Positions 52,869 to 61,793 of a stretch of 64,000 bases of DNA are shown here, in pieces. The notes below the pieces were generated by a model. It was not told the DNA's origin. It ran no database searches and saw only the letters and a program-made list of their open reading frames with translations. Position numbers and translations under genes: made by a program. Within the stretch, counting starts at the first letter, position 1. The number at the start of each line of letters is the position of its first letter. The DNA comes from Candidatus Leptovillus gracilis (GTDB lineage Bacteria; Chloroflexota; Anaerolineae; Promineifilales; Promineifilaceae). The DNA lies in contig JADJXA010000007.1 in assembly GCA_016716065.1 (NCBI GenBank), positions 248,001-312,000 on the forward strand, read 5' to 3'.

Positions 52869-53381
52869 ATGGTATCTAAAACAAGCCAGATAGAGCCGCC
52901 ATCAGATGATAAGCGATGGCGCATTGTGCAAGGGACCATGCGGCGCAATGGGTTTGCACGACATTCTCTGATTGAAACCCTGCACACAGTGCAAGAATCG
53001 TTTGGCTTTTTGGACGAGGAATCGCTGCGCTATGTGGCCGGGTCGCTGCGCGTGCCGTTGAGCCAGGTATATGGCGTTTCCACCTTTTATCATTTGTTTA
53101 GCCTGAAGCCGGCCGGTGAACATACCTGCGTCATGTGTACCGGAACGGCTTGTTATATCAACGGCATTCCCAAAATGTTGCAGGCCGTTGAAGAAGAATT
53201 GGGCATTACGCCGGGCGAAACAACGGATGATGAATTGATTTCACTGATGACAGCCCGTTGTCTGGGCGCCTGCGGCATTGCGCCAGTGGGCGTGTTTGAT
53301 GGTGAAGTGATGGGCAAAGTAACGACCGAAAAAGTCCTGGCCCAAATTCAAAGCTGGAAGGAGGCCGCCAATGTCGAATGA
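52869..53381 (+). CDS. hoxE: Bidirectional NAD-reducing hydrogenase, diaphorase subunit HoxE
   Basis: 170-residue NuoE/HoxE-type [2Fe-2S] thioredoxin-fold subunit. The cluster Cys residues are in [10 protein letters not shown] and [11 protein letters not shown]. The N-terminal helical bundle reads [41 protein letters not shown]. It helps move electrons between the NAD(P)H site on HoxF and the hydrogenase. AAGGAGGTAAG precedes the ATG. It overlaps hoxF by 11 bp. The order hoxE-F-U-Y-H is that of group 3d NiFe-hydrogenases. Confidence 0.93.
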   Translation: MVSKTSQIEPPSDDKRWRIVQGTMRRNGFARHSLIETLHTVQESFGFLDEESLRYVAGSLRVPLSQVYGVSTFYHLFSLKPAGEHTCVMCTGTACYINGIPKMLQAVEEELGITPGETTDDELISLMTARCLGACGIAPVGVFDGEVMGKVTTEKVLAQIQSWKEAANVE

Positions 53382-55035
53382 ACAGTTAGAGCAGATTTCC
53401 CTCTCTGAGCATAAGAAACAGGCGCAATACCGCCATGTCGTGACGGTATGCGTCTCATCAGGGTGCATGTCGGCGCAGAGCGACCTGGTGAAGAAAGCCC
53501 TGGAAGATGCTGTGGCCGAAAAAGAGTTGGATCACACTTGTCAGGTGAAGGGGGTGGGCTGCCGGGGGTTGTGTTCGCGTGGGCCGTTGGTGTCTGTGCA
53601 GCCGGAACACGGCCGTTTTGAACAAGAAATCCTCTACCAAAACGTCGCTCCGGAAGACGCCGGCGAGGTACTGTCCAGCCTGGACGCAGAACCGCTGGCG
53701 CGGCTGCAATGCCCCACCGACACGCCGTTTTTCCAACGGCAGCACAAAATTGTGCTGGAAAATAGCGGCCGGATAGACCCCGAACGCATCGAAGAATATA
53801 TCGCCCACGAAGGGTATGGCGGGTTGGTAACGGCCGTTACCGAACTCTCCCCCGGTGAAGTAATAGATGAAATCACCCGCAGCGGTCTGCGCGGCCGCGG
53901 CGGCGGTGGCTACCCCACCGGCCTCAAATGGATCACCGTCGCCAAATCCGAAGGCAGCGAAAAATATATCATCTGCAACGGCGATGAAGGCGACCCCGGC
54001 GCATTTATGGACCGCAGCATCATGGAGAGCGATCCGCACCGCGTCATCGAAGGCATGGCGATTGCCGGCTACGCCACTGGGGCCAACATCGGCTACATCT
54101 ACGTGCGCGGTGAATATCCGCTGGCCGTCTCCCGCCTGAAAACAGCCATTCGTCAGGCGCAAAAGTTGGGCTTCCTGGGCGATGGCATCTGTGGCACAAC
54201 CTTCAACTTCAATGTCAGCATCCGTTTAGGCGGCGGCGCGTTTGTCTGCGGCGAGGAAACTGCCCTCATCGCTTCCATCGAAGGACGGCGCGGCACGCCT
54301 CGCCCCCGTCCGCCCTATCCGGCGGAATATGGTCTATGGGGTAAACCAACGCTCATCAACAATGTCGAGACATTTGCCAACGTGCCGTCTATTTTGCGCA
54401 ACGGCGGCGACTGGTACGCCGGTATCGGCACGGAAAAAAGCAAAGGGACCAAAGTGTTTGCCCTCACCGGCGCACTGCAAAATACCGGCCTCATCGAAGT
54501 GCCGATGGGCATTTCCCTGCGCGAAATCGTCTACGAAATTGGCGGCGGCGCGCCCGACGGCGCTACCGTCAAGGCCGTACAGACCGGTGGACCTTCCGGT
54601 GGCTGCATTCCAGCCGACCACTTTGACACCCCCGTAGATTACGAGTCGCTCAAGGAGTTGGGTTCCATCATGGGGTCTGGCGGCATGATCATCATGGACG
54701 AATCCGCTTCTATGGTGGATGTAGCCCGTTACTTCATGGAATTTTGTATGACTGAATCTTGCGGCAAATGTATCCCCTGCCGTGTAGGGACCGTCCATAT
54801 GCACAACTTTCTGGACAAGATTTGCAAAGGCGAAGCGCGCTACCGGGATTTGACCATGCTGGAAAACCTCTGCGAGATGGTTAAGGACACCAGCCTGTGT
54901 GGTCTGGGCCAGACAGCCCCCAACCCGGTGCTGAGTACCCTGCATTACTTCCGCCAGGAATACCTGGATTTATTGATTGATCATGATCAAAACGGCCGTG
55001 CGCCCCAGGCGCTGGTCATCCCGGTGGAGGCATAA
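53371..55035 (+). CDS. hoxF: Bidirectional hydrogenase diaphorase subunit HoxF (NADH-binding)
   Basis: 554-residue flavoprotein related to NuoF. Residues 1-110 are a [2Fe-2S] thioredoxin-like domain ([25 protein letters not shown]). The core has the NADH/FMN motifs [45 protein letters not shown] and [30 protein letters not shown]. The C terminus has the [4Fe-4S] set [13 protein letters not shown] and [12 protein letters not shown]. It oxidises NADH or reduces NAD+ for the hydrogenase, and perhaps for the formate dehydrogenase. It overlaps hoxE and lies 2 bp before hoxU. Confidence 0.95.
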   Translation: MSNEQLEQISLSEHKKQAQYRHVVTVCVSSGCMSAQSDLVKKALEDAVAEKELDHTCQVKGVGCRGLCSRGPLVSVQPEHGRFEQEILYQNVAPEDAGEVLSSLDAEPLARLQCPTDTPFFQRQHKIVLENSGRIDPERIEEYIAHEGYGGLVTAVTELSPGEVIDEITRSGLRGRGGGGYPTGLKWITVAKSEGSEKYIICNGDEGDPGAFMDRSIMESDPHRVIEGMAIAGYATGANIGYIYVRGEYPLAVSRLKTAIRQAQKLGFLGDGICGTTFNFNVSIRLGGGAFVCGEETALIASIEGRRGTPRPRPPYPAEYGLWGKPTLINNVETFANVPSILRNGGDWYAGIGTEKSKGTKVFALTGALQNTGLIEVPMGISLREIVYEIGGGAPDGATVKAVQTGGPSGGCIPADHFDTPVDYESLKELGSIMGSGGMIIMDESASMVDVARYFMEFCMTESCGKCIPCRVGTVHMHNFLDKICKGEARYRDLTMLENLCEMVKDTSLCGLGQTAPNPVLSTLHYFRQEYLDLLIDHDQNGRAPQALVIPVEA

Positions 55036-55037
55036 CC

Positions 55038-55757
55038 ATGAAACGACCCTCACAATCCCGTATTAAAACCTTAAAGATTGACGGCGTAGATGTTGCCGCT
55101 CGTGAACATGAAAGCATTCTGCAATTGGCCCAGGAAAACGGCATCTTCATCCCCACGTTGTGCCATCTGGATGGTTTGTCGGAATATGGCGGCTGCCGCC
55201 TGTGCATGGTGGAAATGAAAGGCTCTAACCGGCTGTACCCCGCCTGCATGACATACGCCGATGAAGGCATGGAAGTCAACACCAAGTCTGAGCGGCTGCT
55301 GGAATACCGGCGCATGATCTTGGAAATGCTGTTCACCGAACGCAACCATGTTTGTTCAGTGTGCGTCTCTAACGGCCACTGCGAATTGCAATTCCTGGCC
55401 GCCAAGCTGGGCATGACTCGCGTTGAACTGCCTTACCTCAACCCCAGCGTCTCCGTAGACGCTTCCCACGATTTGTTCATCATGGACCACAACCGCTGCA
55501 TTTTGTGCCAGCGCTGCGTGCGCGTCTGTGGCGAGATCGAATGGGCGTCCACCAAAGGGGTGATGGGACGCGGCGTCAATGCCCGTATCATCAACGATTT
55601 AAATGGCGACTGGGGCGATTCGACAACCTGCACCAGTTGTGGCAAGTGCGTCAACGTTTGCCCCACAGGCGCGTTGGTGCAAAAAGGCAAGTCGGCCGGC
55701 GAAATGGAAAAGCGGCGCGATTGGCTGCCCTACCTGAAACTAATGCACGAGGAGTAA
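55038..55757 (+). CDS. hoxU: Bidirectional hydrogenase diaphorase subunit HoxU
   Basis: 239-residue iron-sulfur subunit like the N-terminal part of NuoG. An N-terminal [2Fe-2S] ferredoxin domain has [18 protein letters not shown] and a later Cys in YPACMTY. A His-Cys [4Fe-4S] site ([15 protein letters not shown]) and two ferredoxin-type [4Fe-4S] sites ([31 protein letters not shown]) follow. It wires HoxF to HoxY. It starts 2 bp after hoxF and is followed by hoxY after 3 bp. Confidence 0.95.
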   Translation: MKRPSQSRIKTLKIDGVDVAAREHESILQLAQENGIFIPTLCHLDGLSEYGGCRLCMVEMKGSNRLYPACMTYADEGMEVNTKSERLLEYRRMILEMLFTERNHVCSVCVSNGHCELQFLAAKLGMTRVELPYLNPSVSVDASHDLFIMDHNRCILCQRCVRVCGEIEWASTKGVMGRGVNARIINDLNGDWGDSTTCTSCGKCVNVCPTGALVQKGKSAGEMEKRRDWLPYLKLMHEE

Positions 55758-55760
55758 GCC

Positions 55761-56297
55761 ATGAGTGACAAAGCAAAATTAGCAACAGTCTGGCTGGATG
55801 GATGTTCCGGCTGCCATATGTCTTTTCTGGACATTGACGAACGTATTCTGGATGTCGCCGCGCTGGCTGACCTGGTGTACAGCCCGTTGGTAGACTTGAA
55901 AGAGTTCCCGGAAATGGCTGATGTGACCCTGGTGGAGGGCGCGGTGAGCAGCGAAGAAGATTACCACAAGATTCAAAAGGTGCGCGCCCACAGCAAAATT
56001 TTGGTGTCGCTGGGCGACTGCGCCGTGACAGCCAACGTGCCAGGGATGCGTAATCCGTTCAAAGTAGAAGATATTCTCAACCGCGCCTACATCGAAAACG
56101 CGGAAATCAATCAGCAGATTCCGGTGCAGGTAATTCCGCCGCTGCGCAAAACATCGGTTCCGGTGCATCACGTGGTAGACGTGGATGTGGCTGTGCCCGG
56201 CTGCCCGCCATCGGCTGACACGATTTTTTATGTGTTAACGGAGCTGTTGGCCGGCCGTGAGCCGGACCTGACGGGCAAAACAAGGTTTGGCATATAG
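55761..56297 (+). CDS. hoxY: NiFe-hydrogenase small subunit HoxY
   Basis: 178-residue cytoplasmic small subunit holding the proximal [4Fe-4S] cluster. Ligands lie in WLDGCSGCHMSFLD, LVSLGDCAVTANVPG and AVPGCPPSADTI. VEGAVSSEEDYHK is the usual conserved glutamate region. It lacks a Tat signal and the C-terminal cluster domain of uptake hydrogenases, as expected for group 3d. It ends DLTGKTRFGI. An 86-bp gap without a gene separates it from hoxH. Confidence 0.95.
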   Translation: MSDKAKLATVWLDGCSGCHMSFLDIDERILDVAALADLVYSPLVDLKEFPEMADVTLVEGAVSSEEDYHKIQKVRAHSKILVSLGDCAVTANVPGMRNPFKVEDILNRAYIENAEINQQIPVQVIPPLRKTSVPVHHVVDVDVAVPGCPPSADTIFYVLTELLAGREPDLTGKTRFGI

Positions 56298-56383
56298 AGC
56301 GTGTGGTGAGCAGCGAGCAGCCAGTAGTACGTGGCGTGTGTTTCTTACCCGCTGTTGGACACCCGCAAAAAGAGCAAAATCTG

Positions 56384-57808
56384 ATGAGTAAAACAATTAC
56401 AATTGACCCCGTGACCCGGATTGAAGGGCACAGCAAGATAACCATTCAGTTGGACGACGACGGCCGTGTCGCCGATGCGCGTTTCCATGTGACCCAGTTT
56501 CGTGGCTTTGAGAAGATGACCGAGGGACGGCCGTTCCACGAGATGCCTTCTCTCACTGCTCGCATCTGTGGCATCTGCCCCGTCAGCCACCTGGTCGCCT
56601 CGGCCAAAACCTGCGACGCGCTGTTGGCTGTCACCGTGCCGCGCACGGCGCGCAACCTGCGCCGCATTATGAACCTGGCGCAAATCACCCAATCGCACGC
56701 CCTGAGCTTCTTTCACCTCTCCTCGCCCGACCTGGTGCTGGGTATGGACGCCGACCCGGCGCAGCGCCATCTGTTTGGCGTCGCCCAGGCCGCACCGCAG
56801 TTGGCCCGCGACGGCATCGCCCTGCGCAAATTCGGCCAGCAAATCATCGAACTGTTGGGCGGCAAGCGCATTCATCCCTCGTGGATTGTGCCCGGCGGCG
56901 TCAGCCACCCGCTTTCCGCCGAGGACCGCGCCACCATTCTGGCGATGATTCCCGATGCTTTGCTGCGGGCGCAGCGTACCCTGGACTGGTACAAAGGCGT
57001 TTTCGGCCAATTCGATGAGGAAATTCGCAGCTTTGCCAATTTCCCCACCCTGTTCATGGGCATGGTGAATCCCAAGGGCGAGCTTTCCATGTACGCCGGT
57101 CGCATCCGCATTGTCAACGCCGTCGGCGAGATCGTGGCCGACCAGTTGGAACCGGCCACGTACCAGCAGTGGCTGGCCGAATCGGTGGAGCCGGATTCCT
57201 ATCTGAAATCGCCTTATTACAAACCGATGGGCTACCCCAACGGCATCTTCCGCGTCGGGCCGCTGGCGCGCATGAACATCATTTCCCGCTGTGGCACGGA
57301 AATTGCCGACGAGGAATGGGCGGAGTTCCGCATGTTGCAGCGCGGCGCGGTATTGAGTTCGTTCCAGTACCACTATGCCCGGCTGATCGAGATCATCTAC
57401 TGCATTGAGCGCATTCGTAACCTGCTGAACGACCCGGACATCCTGAGCGACCATGTGCGTTCGTTTGCCGAGCCGAATGCGTTTGAGGGCGTGGGTATGT
57501 CGGAAGCGCCGCGTGGCACGCTGCTGCACCATTACAAAATTGGCAAAGACGGTCTTATCACCTGGGTGAACATGATCATCGCCACCGGCAACAACAACCT
57601 GGCGATGAACAAAGGCGTCCATCAGGTTGCCAAGCATTTCATTCGCGGCGAGAAAATCCAGGAAGGTATGCTCAACCGGGTGGAAGCCGTCATCCGCACC
57701 TTTGACCCCTGCCTGAGCTGCTCCACCCACGCCGTCGGCCAGATGCCGCTGCAAATCCAGCTCCTCGCCCCAGACGGCGCAGTGCTGGATGAGAAGTTTC
57801 AGGGCTAG
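56384..57808 (+). CDS. hoxH: NiFe-hydrogenase large subunit HoxH
   Basis: 474-residue catalytic subunit with the bimetallic centre. The N-terminal ligand pair is in [10 protein letters not shown] (with the preceding [12 protein letters not shown]), and the C-terminal pair is in [10 protein letters not shown]. About 24 residues follow the last ligand His ([20 protein letters not shown]...). They resemble HoxH, where a short tail is removed by the maturation protease. An in-frame extension to 56303 is present, but homologous sequence starts at the ATG at 56384 ([15 protein letters not shown]). It is followed by a terminator and then hoxW. Confidence 0.95.
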   Translation: MSKTITIDPVTRIEGHSKITIQLDDDGRVADARFHVTQFRGFEKMTEGRPFHEMPSLTARICGICPVSHLVASAKTCDALLAVTVPRTARNLRRIMNLAQITQSHALSFFHLSSPDLVLGMDADPAQRHLFGVAQAAPQLARDGIALRKFGQQIIELLGGKRIHPSWIVPGGVSHPLSAEDRATILAMIPDALLRAQRTLDWYKGVFGQFDEEIRSFANFPTLFMGMVNPKGELSMYAGRIRIVNAVGEIVADQLEPATYQQWLAESVEPDSYLKSPYYKPMGYPNGIFRVGPLARMNIISRCGTEIADEEWAEFRMLQRGAVLSSFQYHYARLIEIIYCIERIRNLLNDPDILSDHVRSFAEPNAFEGVGMSEAPRGTLLHHYKIGKDGLITWVNMIIATGNNNLAMNKGVHQVAKHFIRGEKIQEGMLNRVEAVIRTFDPCLSCSTHAVGQMPLQIQLLAPDGAVLDEKFQG

Positions 57809-57828
57809 AAGGAAGAGCCAAATAGAGG

Positions 57829-57860
57829 AAGAGCCAGAGGTGATTCTCTGGCTCTTTTTT
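57829..57860 (+). terminator. Intrinsic terminator after hoxH
   Basis: Perfect 10-bp stem AGAGCCAGAG/CTCTGGCTCT with a 6-nt loop, followed directly by T5. It lies between hoxH and hoxW. Confidence 0.85.
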
Positions 57861-57884
57861 GTTGGTTTTGATATGGTTGGCGGC

Positions 57885-58382
57885 ATGGAAACGTTGTTGA
57901 TTGGCTACGGAAATCCGCTGCGCGGCGATGACGGCGTAGGGTGGCGGGTGATTGAGGAAATTAACCATTTTCAATCGTCAATTGTCAATGGTCAATGGGG
58001 AGGGCCGCTCACTCCGCACTCCGCACTCCGCACTCCGCAATTGATTGCTGTGCATCAGCTGCTGCCGGAGTTGGCGGAGCCGATTAGTGAAGCGGAGTTG
58101 GTGATTTTTGTAGATGCGTCGGTGGAAGGGGAGCCGGGGGCGGTGCAGGTTCAGGCGGTAACGCCGCGCCCGCAGCAGCCGGGGGCGTTTAGCCATCATT
58201 TTGACCCGGCCGGGTTGTTGGCGTATGCGGGAGAGGTATACGGCCGTTGCCCCCCCGCCTATTTGGTGACGGTAACGGCCGTTTCCCTGGGCTACGCAGA
58301 AATACTATCCCCCACCGTCGCGGCCGCGCTGCCAGAAGTGCTGGCCGAAATTCAGTCGCTCATTAGTCAAACCCTCGCATAA
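57885..58382 (+). CDS. hoxW: Hydrogenase maturation protease HoxW
   Basis: 165-residue endopeptidase that trims the HoxH C-terminal tail after nickel insertion. Family motifs are LLIGYGNPLRGDDGVGWRV at the N terminus (first metal Glu/Asp), VIFVDASVEGEPGAV (second metal Asp) and SHHFDPAGLLAYA (metal His). Between them a stretch of about 25 residues (FQSSIVNGQWGGPLTPHSA...) is encoded by two heptad tracts and looks inserted relative to the usual family sequence leading to IAVHQLLPELAE. It remains in frame. An upstream start at 57873 (MVGG) is possible. It has its own position after the hoxH terminator. Confidence 0.88.
   Translation: METLLIGYGNPLRGDDGVGWRVIEEINHFQSSIVNGQWGGPLTPHSALRTPQLIAVHQLLPELAEPISEAELVIFVDASVEGEPGAVQVQAVTPRPQQPGAFSHHFDPAGLLAYAGEVYGRCPPAYLVTVTAVSLGYAEILSPTVAAALPEVLAEIQSLISQTLA
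57971..58041. repeat. In-frame heptad tracts inside hoxW
   Basis: First tract AATCGTC, AATTGTC, AATGGTC, AATGGGG. Second tract CTCACTC then CGCACTC three times. Both keep a 7-bp period and are translated within HoxW without breaking the frame. Confidence 0.8.
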
Positions 58383-58383
58383 T

Positions 58384-58413
58384 TTGACACACCTTTCCTC
58401 ATTGGCGTATGAT
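58384..58413 (+). promoter_or_regulatory. Sigma70-type promoter of the Doc module
   Basis: TTGACA (58384-58389), 18-bp spacer, TATGAT (58408-58413), starting 2 bp after hoxW. The -10 overlaps the most upstream ATG (58409) of the antitoxin frame, which argues for a downstream translation start if the promoter is used. Confidence 0.6.
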
Positions 58414-58753
58414 CCATTTTAACGAGACGCAGGATTGTCTGGAAATGGATGACGAATTATTCTCCGATTTGTTAGAAAGTGTCCGAGTAGGTGGCGCTAT
58501 TTTGCGAAGAGAGCAAAACGCGGCACGAACATTCCATGTACCGAGTGTTACCATGACCGATTTAACGATTGCCTTACCCAATGAGGTGATGATTAAACTA
58601 CAAGAATTGGCTGAGTACCATAACGTCACCCCAGAAGATTTGGTGCGCGCCAGTGTAGAGGAGCTGATCGCCTCGCCAGAGGAAACGTTCCAGAACGCGG
58701 TGGACTATGTCTTACAAAAGAACCAAAAACTCTATCAACGATTAGCCGCCTGA
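58409..58753 (+). CDS. Putative antitoxin of a Doc-type toxin module
   Basis: Up to 114 residues. The C-terminal part (about residues 49-114) starts MTDLTIALPNEVMIKLQELAEYHNVTPEDLVRASVEELI and looks like a ribbon-helix-helix or Phd/RelB-like antitoxin. The first 48 residues contain DLLESVRVGGAILRREQ, a pattern seen in small DNA-binding antitoxin proteins. Starts at 58409, 58445 and 58553 are in frame. The promoter at 58384-58413 would exclude 58409, so 58445 or 58553 may be correct. Its stop shares one base with the toxin start (TGATG). It was not assigned to a named family with certainty. Confidence 0.65.
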   Translation: MIHFNETQDCLEMDDELFSDLLESVRVGGAILRREQNAARTFHVPSVTMTDLTIALPNEVMIKLQELAEYHNVTPEDLVRASVEELIASPEETFQNAVDYVLQKNQKLYQRLAA

Positions 58754-59136
58754 TGCGTTATCTGACTCTTAGCGAAGCGCTTGAATTGCATGAAAGAGTT
58801 GTCACGCAGACAGGCGGAGCAAGCGGTTTGCGCGATATGGGTGGTTTGGAGTCGGCTCTGGCACAACCGCGTATGACGTTTGAAAGAGAAGAACTCTATC
58901 CAACGACAGCCGAAAAAGCGGCGGCTTTGGGGTTTTCTATCATTCAAAATCACCCATTCGTGGATGGTAACAAGCGCACCGGACATGCGGCGATGGAAAT
59001 CTTCCTGGTGTTGAATGGGTACGAAATTGACAAATCGGTAGATGAGCAGGAAGCAGTTATTTTGCAGGTAGCCTCTGGCTCCTTGACTCGCAGGGCTTTT
59101 ACAAATTGGGTACGCGCGTCCATCCCAAAACGATAA
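58753..59136 (+). CDS. doc: Doc-family (Fic fold) toxin
   Basis: 127-residue death-on-curing type protein. The Fic/Doc motif HPFVDGNKRTGHA (from His67) carries the catalytic His and the anion-binding loop. The N terminus YLTLSEALELHERVV and GLRDMGGLESALAQP are typical of Doc. P1 Doc phosphorylates elongation factor Tu; the same is plausible here. It is translationally coupled to the upstream antitoxin. The 100-bp gap to deoB has no further gene. Confidence 0.9.
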   Translation: MRYLTLSEALELHERVVTQTGGASGLRDMGGLESALAQPRMTFEREELYPTTAEKAAALGFSIIQNHPFVDGNKRTGHAAMEIFLVLNGYEIDKSVDEQEAVILQVASGSLTRRAFTNWVRASIPKR

Positions 59137-59236
59137 ACTCTATCTGCTGAATCTCTTCATATTTCCCACATTGGATACAAGATCATAGGCTGCGGCGACG
59201 CTTCATTCCGCAGTCCGTAATCAAAAGAGGGTTCCC

Positions 59237-60409
59237 ATGAACGTAAACCGCGTGATCGTCATTGTTTTAGACAGCGTGGGCATTGGCGAACTGCCGGACG
59301 CCGCCGCTTATGGCGATGTGGGCAGCCATACCCTGGGCAATACGGCCGTTGCCGTCGGCGGCCTGAATGTGCCCAATCTCACCCAGATGGGCCTGGGCAA
59401 CATCGCCATCTTGCAGGGGGTGAATCCGCAAACTGCGCCCACGGCCGTTTACGGCAAAATGGCCTCAGCCTCCGCCGGTAAAGACACCACCACCGGGCAT
59501 TGGGAATTGATGGGCGTGCAGTTGGCACGGCCGTTTCCCCTCTACCCCAATGGCTTTCCGCCCGACGTGATGGAGCGCTTCGAGACCGCAATCGGGCGGG
59601 GTACGTTGGGCAACTATCCCGCCTCCGGCACGGTCATCCTGGACGAATTGGGCGCGGAGCATATCGCCACCGGCAAGCCGATCATCTATACCTCCGGCGA
59701 CAGCGTTTTCCAGATTGCCGCCCACGAAGACATCATCCCCATTGACGAGTTGTACCGCATGTGCCACATCGCCCGCGAGATTTTACGCGGCGAACATGAG
59801 GTCAGCCGCGTCATTGCCCGGCCGTTTGTTGGGCAGCCAGGCAGCTTCAGCCGCACCGCCAATCGCCACGATTTTTCCGTCGTGCCGCCGCAGCCCACCG
59901 TGTTGGATGCGCTCAAAGAGGCCGGGCTGATGGTCTACGCCATCGGCAAAATCAACGACATTTTTGTCGGCCAGGGCATCACCGACTATATCACCACGCA
60001 GGACAACAACGACGGCATAGATAAAACCATCGCCGCCATCCGCGAGCAGCGGCAGCGCGGCCTTATCTTCACCAATCTGGTGGATTTCGACGCCAAATTC
60101 GGCCACCGCAACAACCCGCAGGGTTACGCCGACGCCCTGGTCGAATTTGACCAACGCCTACCGGAGATCATCGCCGCCCTGGCCCCTGGCGATCTGCTGG
60201 TTCTGACGGCCGATCACGGCAACGACCCGACCACGCCCAGCACCGACCATTCGCGGGAGTACGTGCCGATTTTGGTGACGGGGCCAGGGGTGAAAACGGC
60301 CGTTAACATCGGTGTGCGCTCAACATTTGCCGATTTAGCGGCGACAATTGCCGACGTGTTTGGGCTGGATTGGACCTTCCCCGGCCAAAGTTTTAAGGCC
60401 GCACTGTAG
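59237..60409 (+). CDS. deoB: Phosphopentomutase
   Basis: 390-residue alkaline-phosphatase-superfamily mutase interconverting (deoxy)ribose-1- and -5-phosphate in nucleoside salvage. Metal and catalytic motifs are visible: [15 protein letters not shown] with the first metal Asp, [15 protein letters not shown] with the phosphorylated Thr, [14 protein letters not shown] and [11 protein letters not shown] near the C terminus. Length is normal. AAGAGGG precedes the ATG. deoC, the next step of the pathway, lies 620 bp downstream with a small toxin-antitoxin-like pair between. Confidence 0.95.
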   Translation: MNVNRVIVIVLDSVGIGELPDAAAYGDVGSHTLGNTAVAVGGLNVPNLTQMGLGNIAILQGVNPQTAPTAVYGKMASASAGKDTTTGHWELMGVQLARPFPLYPNGFPPDVMERFETAIGRGTLGNYPASGTVILDELGAEHIATGKPIIYTSGDSVFQIAAHEDIIPIDELYRMCHIAREILRGEHEVSRVIARPFVGQPGSFSRTANRHDFSVVPPQPTVLDALKEAGLMVYAIGKINDIFVGQGITDYITTQDNNDGIDKTIAAIREQRQRGLIFTNLVDFDAKFGHRNNPQGYADALVEFDQRLPEIIAALAPGDLLVLTADHGNDPTTPSTDHSREYVPILVTGPGVKTAVNIGVRSTFADLAATIADVFGLDWTFPGQSFKAAL

Positions 60410-60454
60410 CGAGTAGCGGGTGACGAGTAGCAGGTATAGCCCTCGCCACCCGTT
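60406..60454. repeat. Heptad repeat hairpin after deoB
   Basis: Seven 7-bp units (GTAGCGA, GTAGCGG, GTGACGA, GTAGCAG, GTATAGC, CCTCGCC, ACCCGTT). CGGGTGACGAG pairs with CTCGCCACCCG with one mismatch. The tract begins inside the last deoB codon. Confidence 0.7.
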
Positions 60455-60469
60455 ACCGGCGGATGCTGT

Positions 60470-60475
60470 TATAAT
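60470..60475 (+). promoter_or_regulatory. -10 element giving a leaderless transcript
   Basis: TATAAT ends 6 bases before the ATG at 60482, the same spacing as at xth. No ribosome site is present. The small pair therefore probably has its own promoter. Confidence 0.5.
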
Positions 60476-60481
60476 CATTCT

Positions 60482-60814
60482 ATGGCCCAACCACTGTCAA
60501 ACGACGACGTTATTTTTAACGTTGTTACGCCGCTTGGTTTCTCTGTCCGGGCAACAACCGGTTACTGGCGGATCATCACGACCATTAAGCACCCGGTCAT
60601 GCAGGGACGGGAAACGGCCGTAAAAGACGCCCTAAGCAACCCCGATGTTGTGCGGCTGAGCAAGAGCGATCCGCAAATTTACTTATTCTACCGTTTTGAT
60701 GGCGCTAAACGATGGGTTTGTGCCGTTGCCAGGCGATTGAACGGTGATGGATTCTTGATTACCGCATATCGTACAAGCAACGTGAAGGAAGGCAGACAGA
60801 TATGGCCCAAGTAA
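60482..60814 (+). CDS. Small putative toxin-like protein (DUF4258-like, RelE/BECR-type)
   Basis: 110-residue protein. The core TTIKHPVMQGRETAVKDALSNPDVVRLSKSDPQIYLFYRF, then WVCAVARRLNGDGFLITAYRT, resembles the small basic RNase-fold proteins (DUF4258/RelE-like) paired with DUF2283 proteins. It overlaps the DUF2283 gene by 13 bp, the arrangement known for that putative toxin-antitoxin pair. A leaderless start is suggested by the -10 box 6 bp upstream. Toxicity is inferred from the pairing only. Confidence 0.7.
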   Translation: MAQPLSNDDVIFNVVTPLGFSVRATTGYWRIITTIKHPVMQGRETAVKDALSNPDVVRLSKSDPQIYLFYRFDGAKRWVCAVARRLNGDGFLITAYRTSNVKEGRQIWPK

Positions 60815-61014
60815 AAGTCTATTATGATCAGATCGGCAATACACTGACCGTCTGGTTTGACGATCCCCAAAATGAGTTTGAAGCGGAAGAAACGGGCGAA
60901 GGAATCATTTTGATGAAGAATAAAGATGGCGCGGTGATCGGTTTCGAAAAGTTAAATTTTTCTGCTGTTCAACCCGAACCTTTGCGGGTGGCGTTTGAAA
61001 CTGTCACCTTCTAA
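60802..61014 (+). CDS. DUF2283 protein, putative antitoxin
   Basis: 70-residue protein with the DUF2283 pattern: [19 protein letters not shown], then [25 protein letters not shown]. It overlaps the upstream toxin-like gene. The pair sits between deoB and deoC, splitting what would be a deo operon. GGAAGGC precedes the ATG. Confidence 0.85.
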   Translation: MAQVKVYYDQIGNTLTVWFDDPQNEFEAEETGEGIILMKNKDGAVIGFEKLNFSAVQPEPLRVAFETVTF

Positions 61015-61031
61015 AAACAGAGGAAACCCAA

Positions 61032-61745
61032 ATGAACCTCGATACCATGACCCAGGCCGACATTCTGGCCGCGTTAGAACAAACCCCCGGCTTTATCGCC
61101 CGACTGATTGACCATACCATTCTCAAAGCCTTTGCTACCCAGGCAGATGTGGCCCGGGTTTGTAATGAGGCGCTGCAATATACCTTTGCTTCGGTGTGCG
61201 TGAATCCGGCGCATGTGGCCTTTGTGGCCGAGAGATTGGCCGGTTCGCCGGTGAAGGTGTGCAGCGTCGTTGGCTTTCCGCTGGGCGCAACCACCACGGC
61301 CGCCAAGGTGGCCGAAACGCAGCAAGCCCTGGCCGATGGCGCCGACGAGATAGATATGGTGCTAAACATTGGGGCGTTGAAAGACGGCCGTTTCCCCCAC
61401 GTGCAGCAAGACATCACCGCCATCGCTGCTGCCACCCATGCGGGCAACGGCCGTCTCAAAGTCATCATCGAAACCTGCTACCTTAGCGATGCGGAGAAAG
61501 AAACGGCCTGCCAGTTATCGCTGGCCGCAGGCGCGGACTTCGTTAAAACCTCCACCGGCTTTGGCACTGGCGGCGCAACCACTGCCGATGTCGCCCTGAT
61601 GCGCCGCGTGGTGGGGCATCAGGCCGGCGTCAAAGCCTCCGGCGGCGTGCGTAATCTGGCCGACGCCCTGGCGATGGTCCAGGCCGGCGCCAATCGCATT
61701 GGGGCCAGCAGCGGCCTGACCATCATGGCCGAAGCGCTTGCCTAA
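61032..61745 (+). CDS. deoC: Deoxyribose-phosphate aldolase
   Basis: 237-residue class I aldolase cleaving 2-deoxyribose-5-phosphate to glyceraldehyde-3-phosphate and acetaldehyde. The TIM-barrel motifs are [77 protein letters not shown] (Schiff-base Lys) and [15 protein letters not shown] (second Lys). AGAGGAAA precedes the ATG. It forms a nucleoside catabolic pair with deoB. Confidence 0.95.
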   Translation: MNLDTMTQADILAALEQTPGFIARLIDHTILKAFATQADVARVCNEALQYTFASVCVNPAHVAFVAERLAGSPVKVCSVVGFPLGATTTAAKVAETQQALADGADEIDMVLNIGALKDGRFPHVQQDITAIAAATHAGNGRLKVIIETCYLSDAEKETACQLSLAAGADFVKTSTGFGTGGATTADVALMRRVVGHQAGVKASGGVRNLADALAMVQAGANRIGASSGLTIMAEALA

Positions 61746-61746
61746 A

Positions 61747-61793
61747 AATCGTCAATCGCCAATCGCAAAGGGTGAGCGAATGATATTGCGATT
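61747..61793. repeat. Heptad repeat hairpin between deoC and the lipoprotein gene
   Basis: AATCGTC, AATCGCC, AATCGCA heptads followed by a complementary TGCGATT at 61787-61793. On the minus strand the tract encodes the last residues of the lipoprotein (FAIGD). Confidence 0.65.

Noticed and set aside
56345..57886. 513-codon open frame opposite hoxH
   Set aside because: Exact antisense of a clearly identified hydrogenase subunit, with no recognisable domain.
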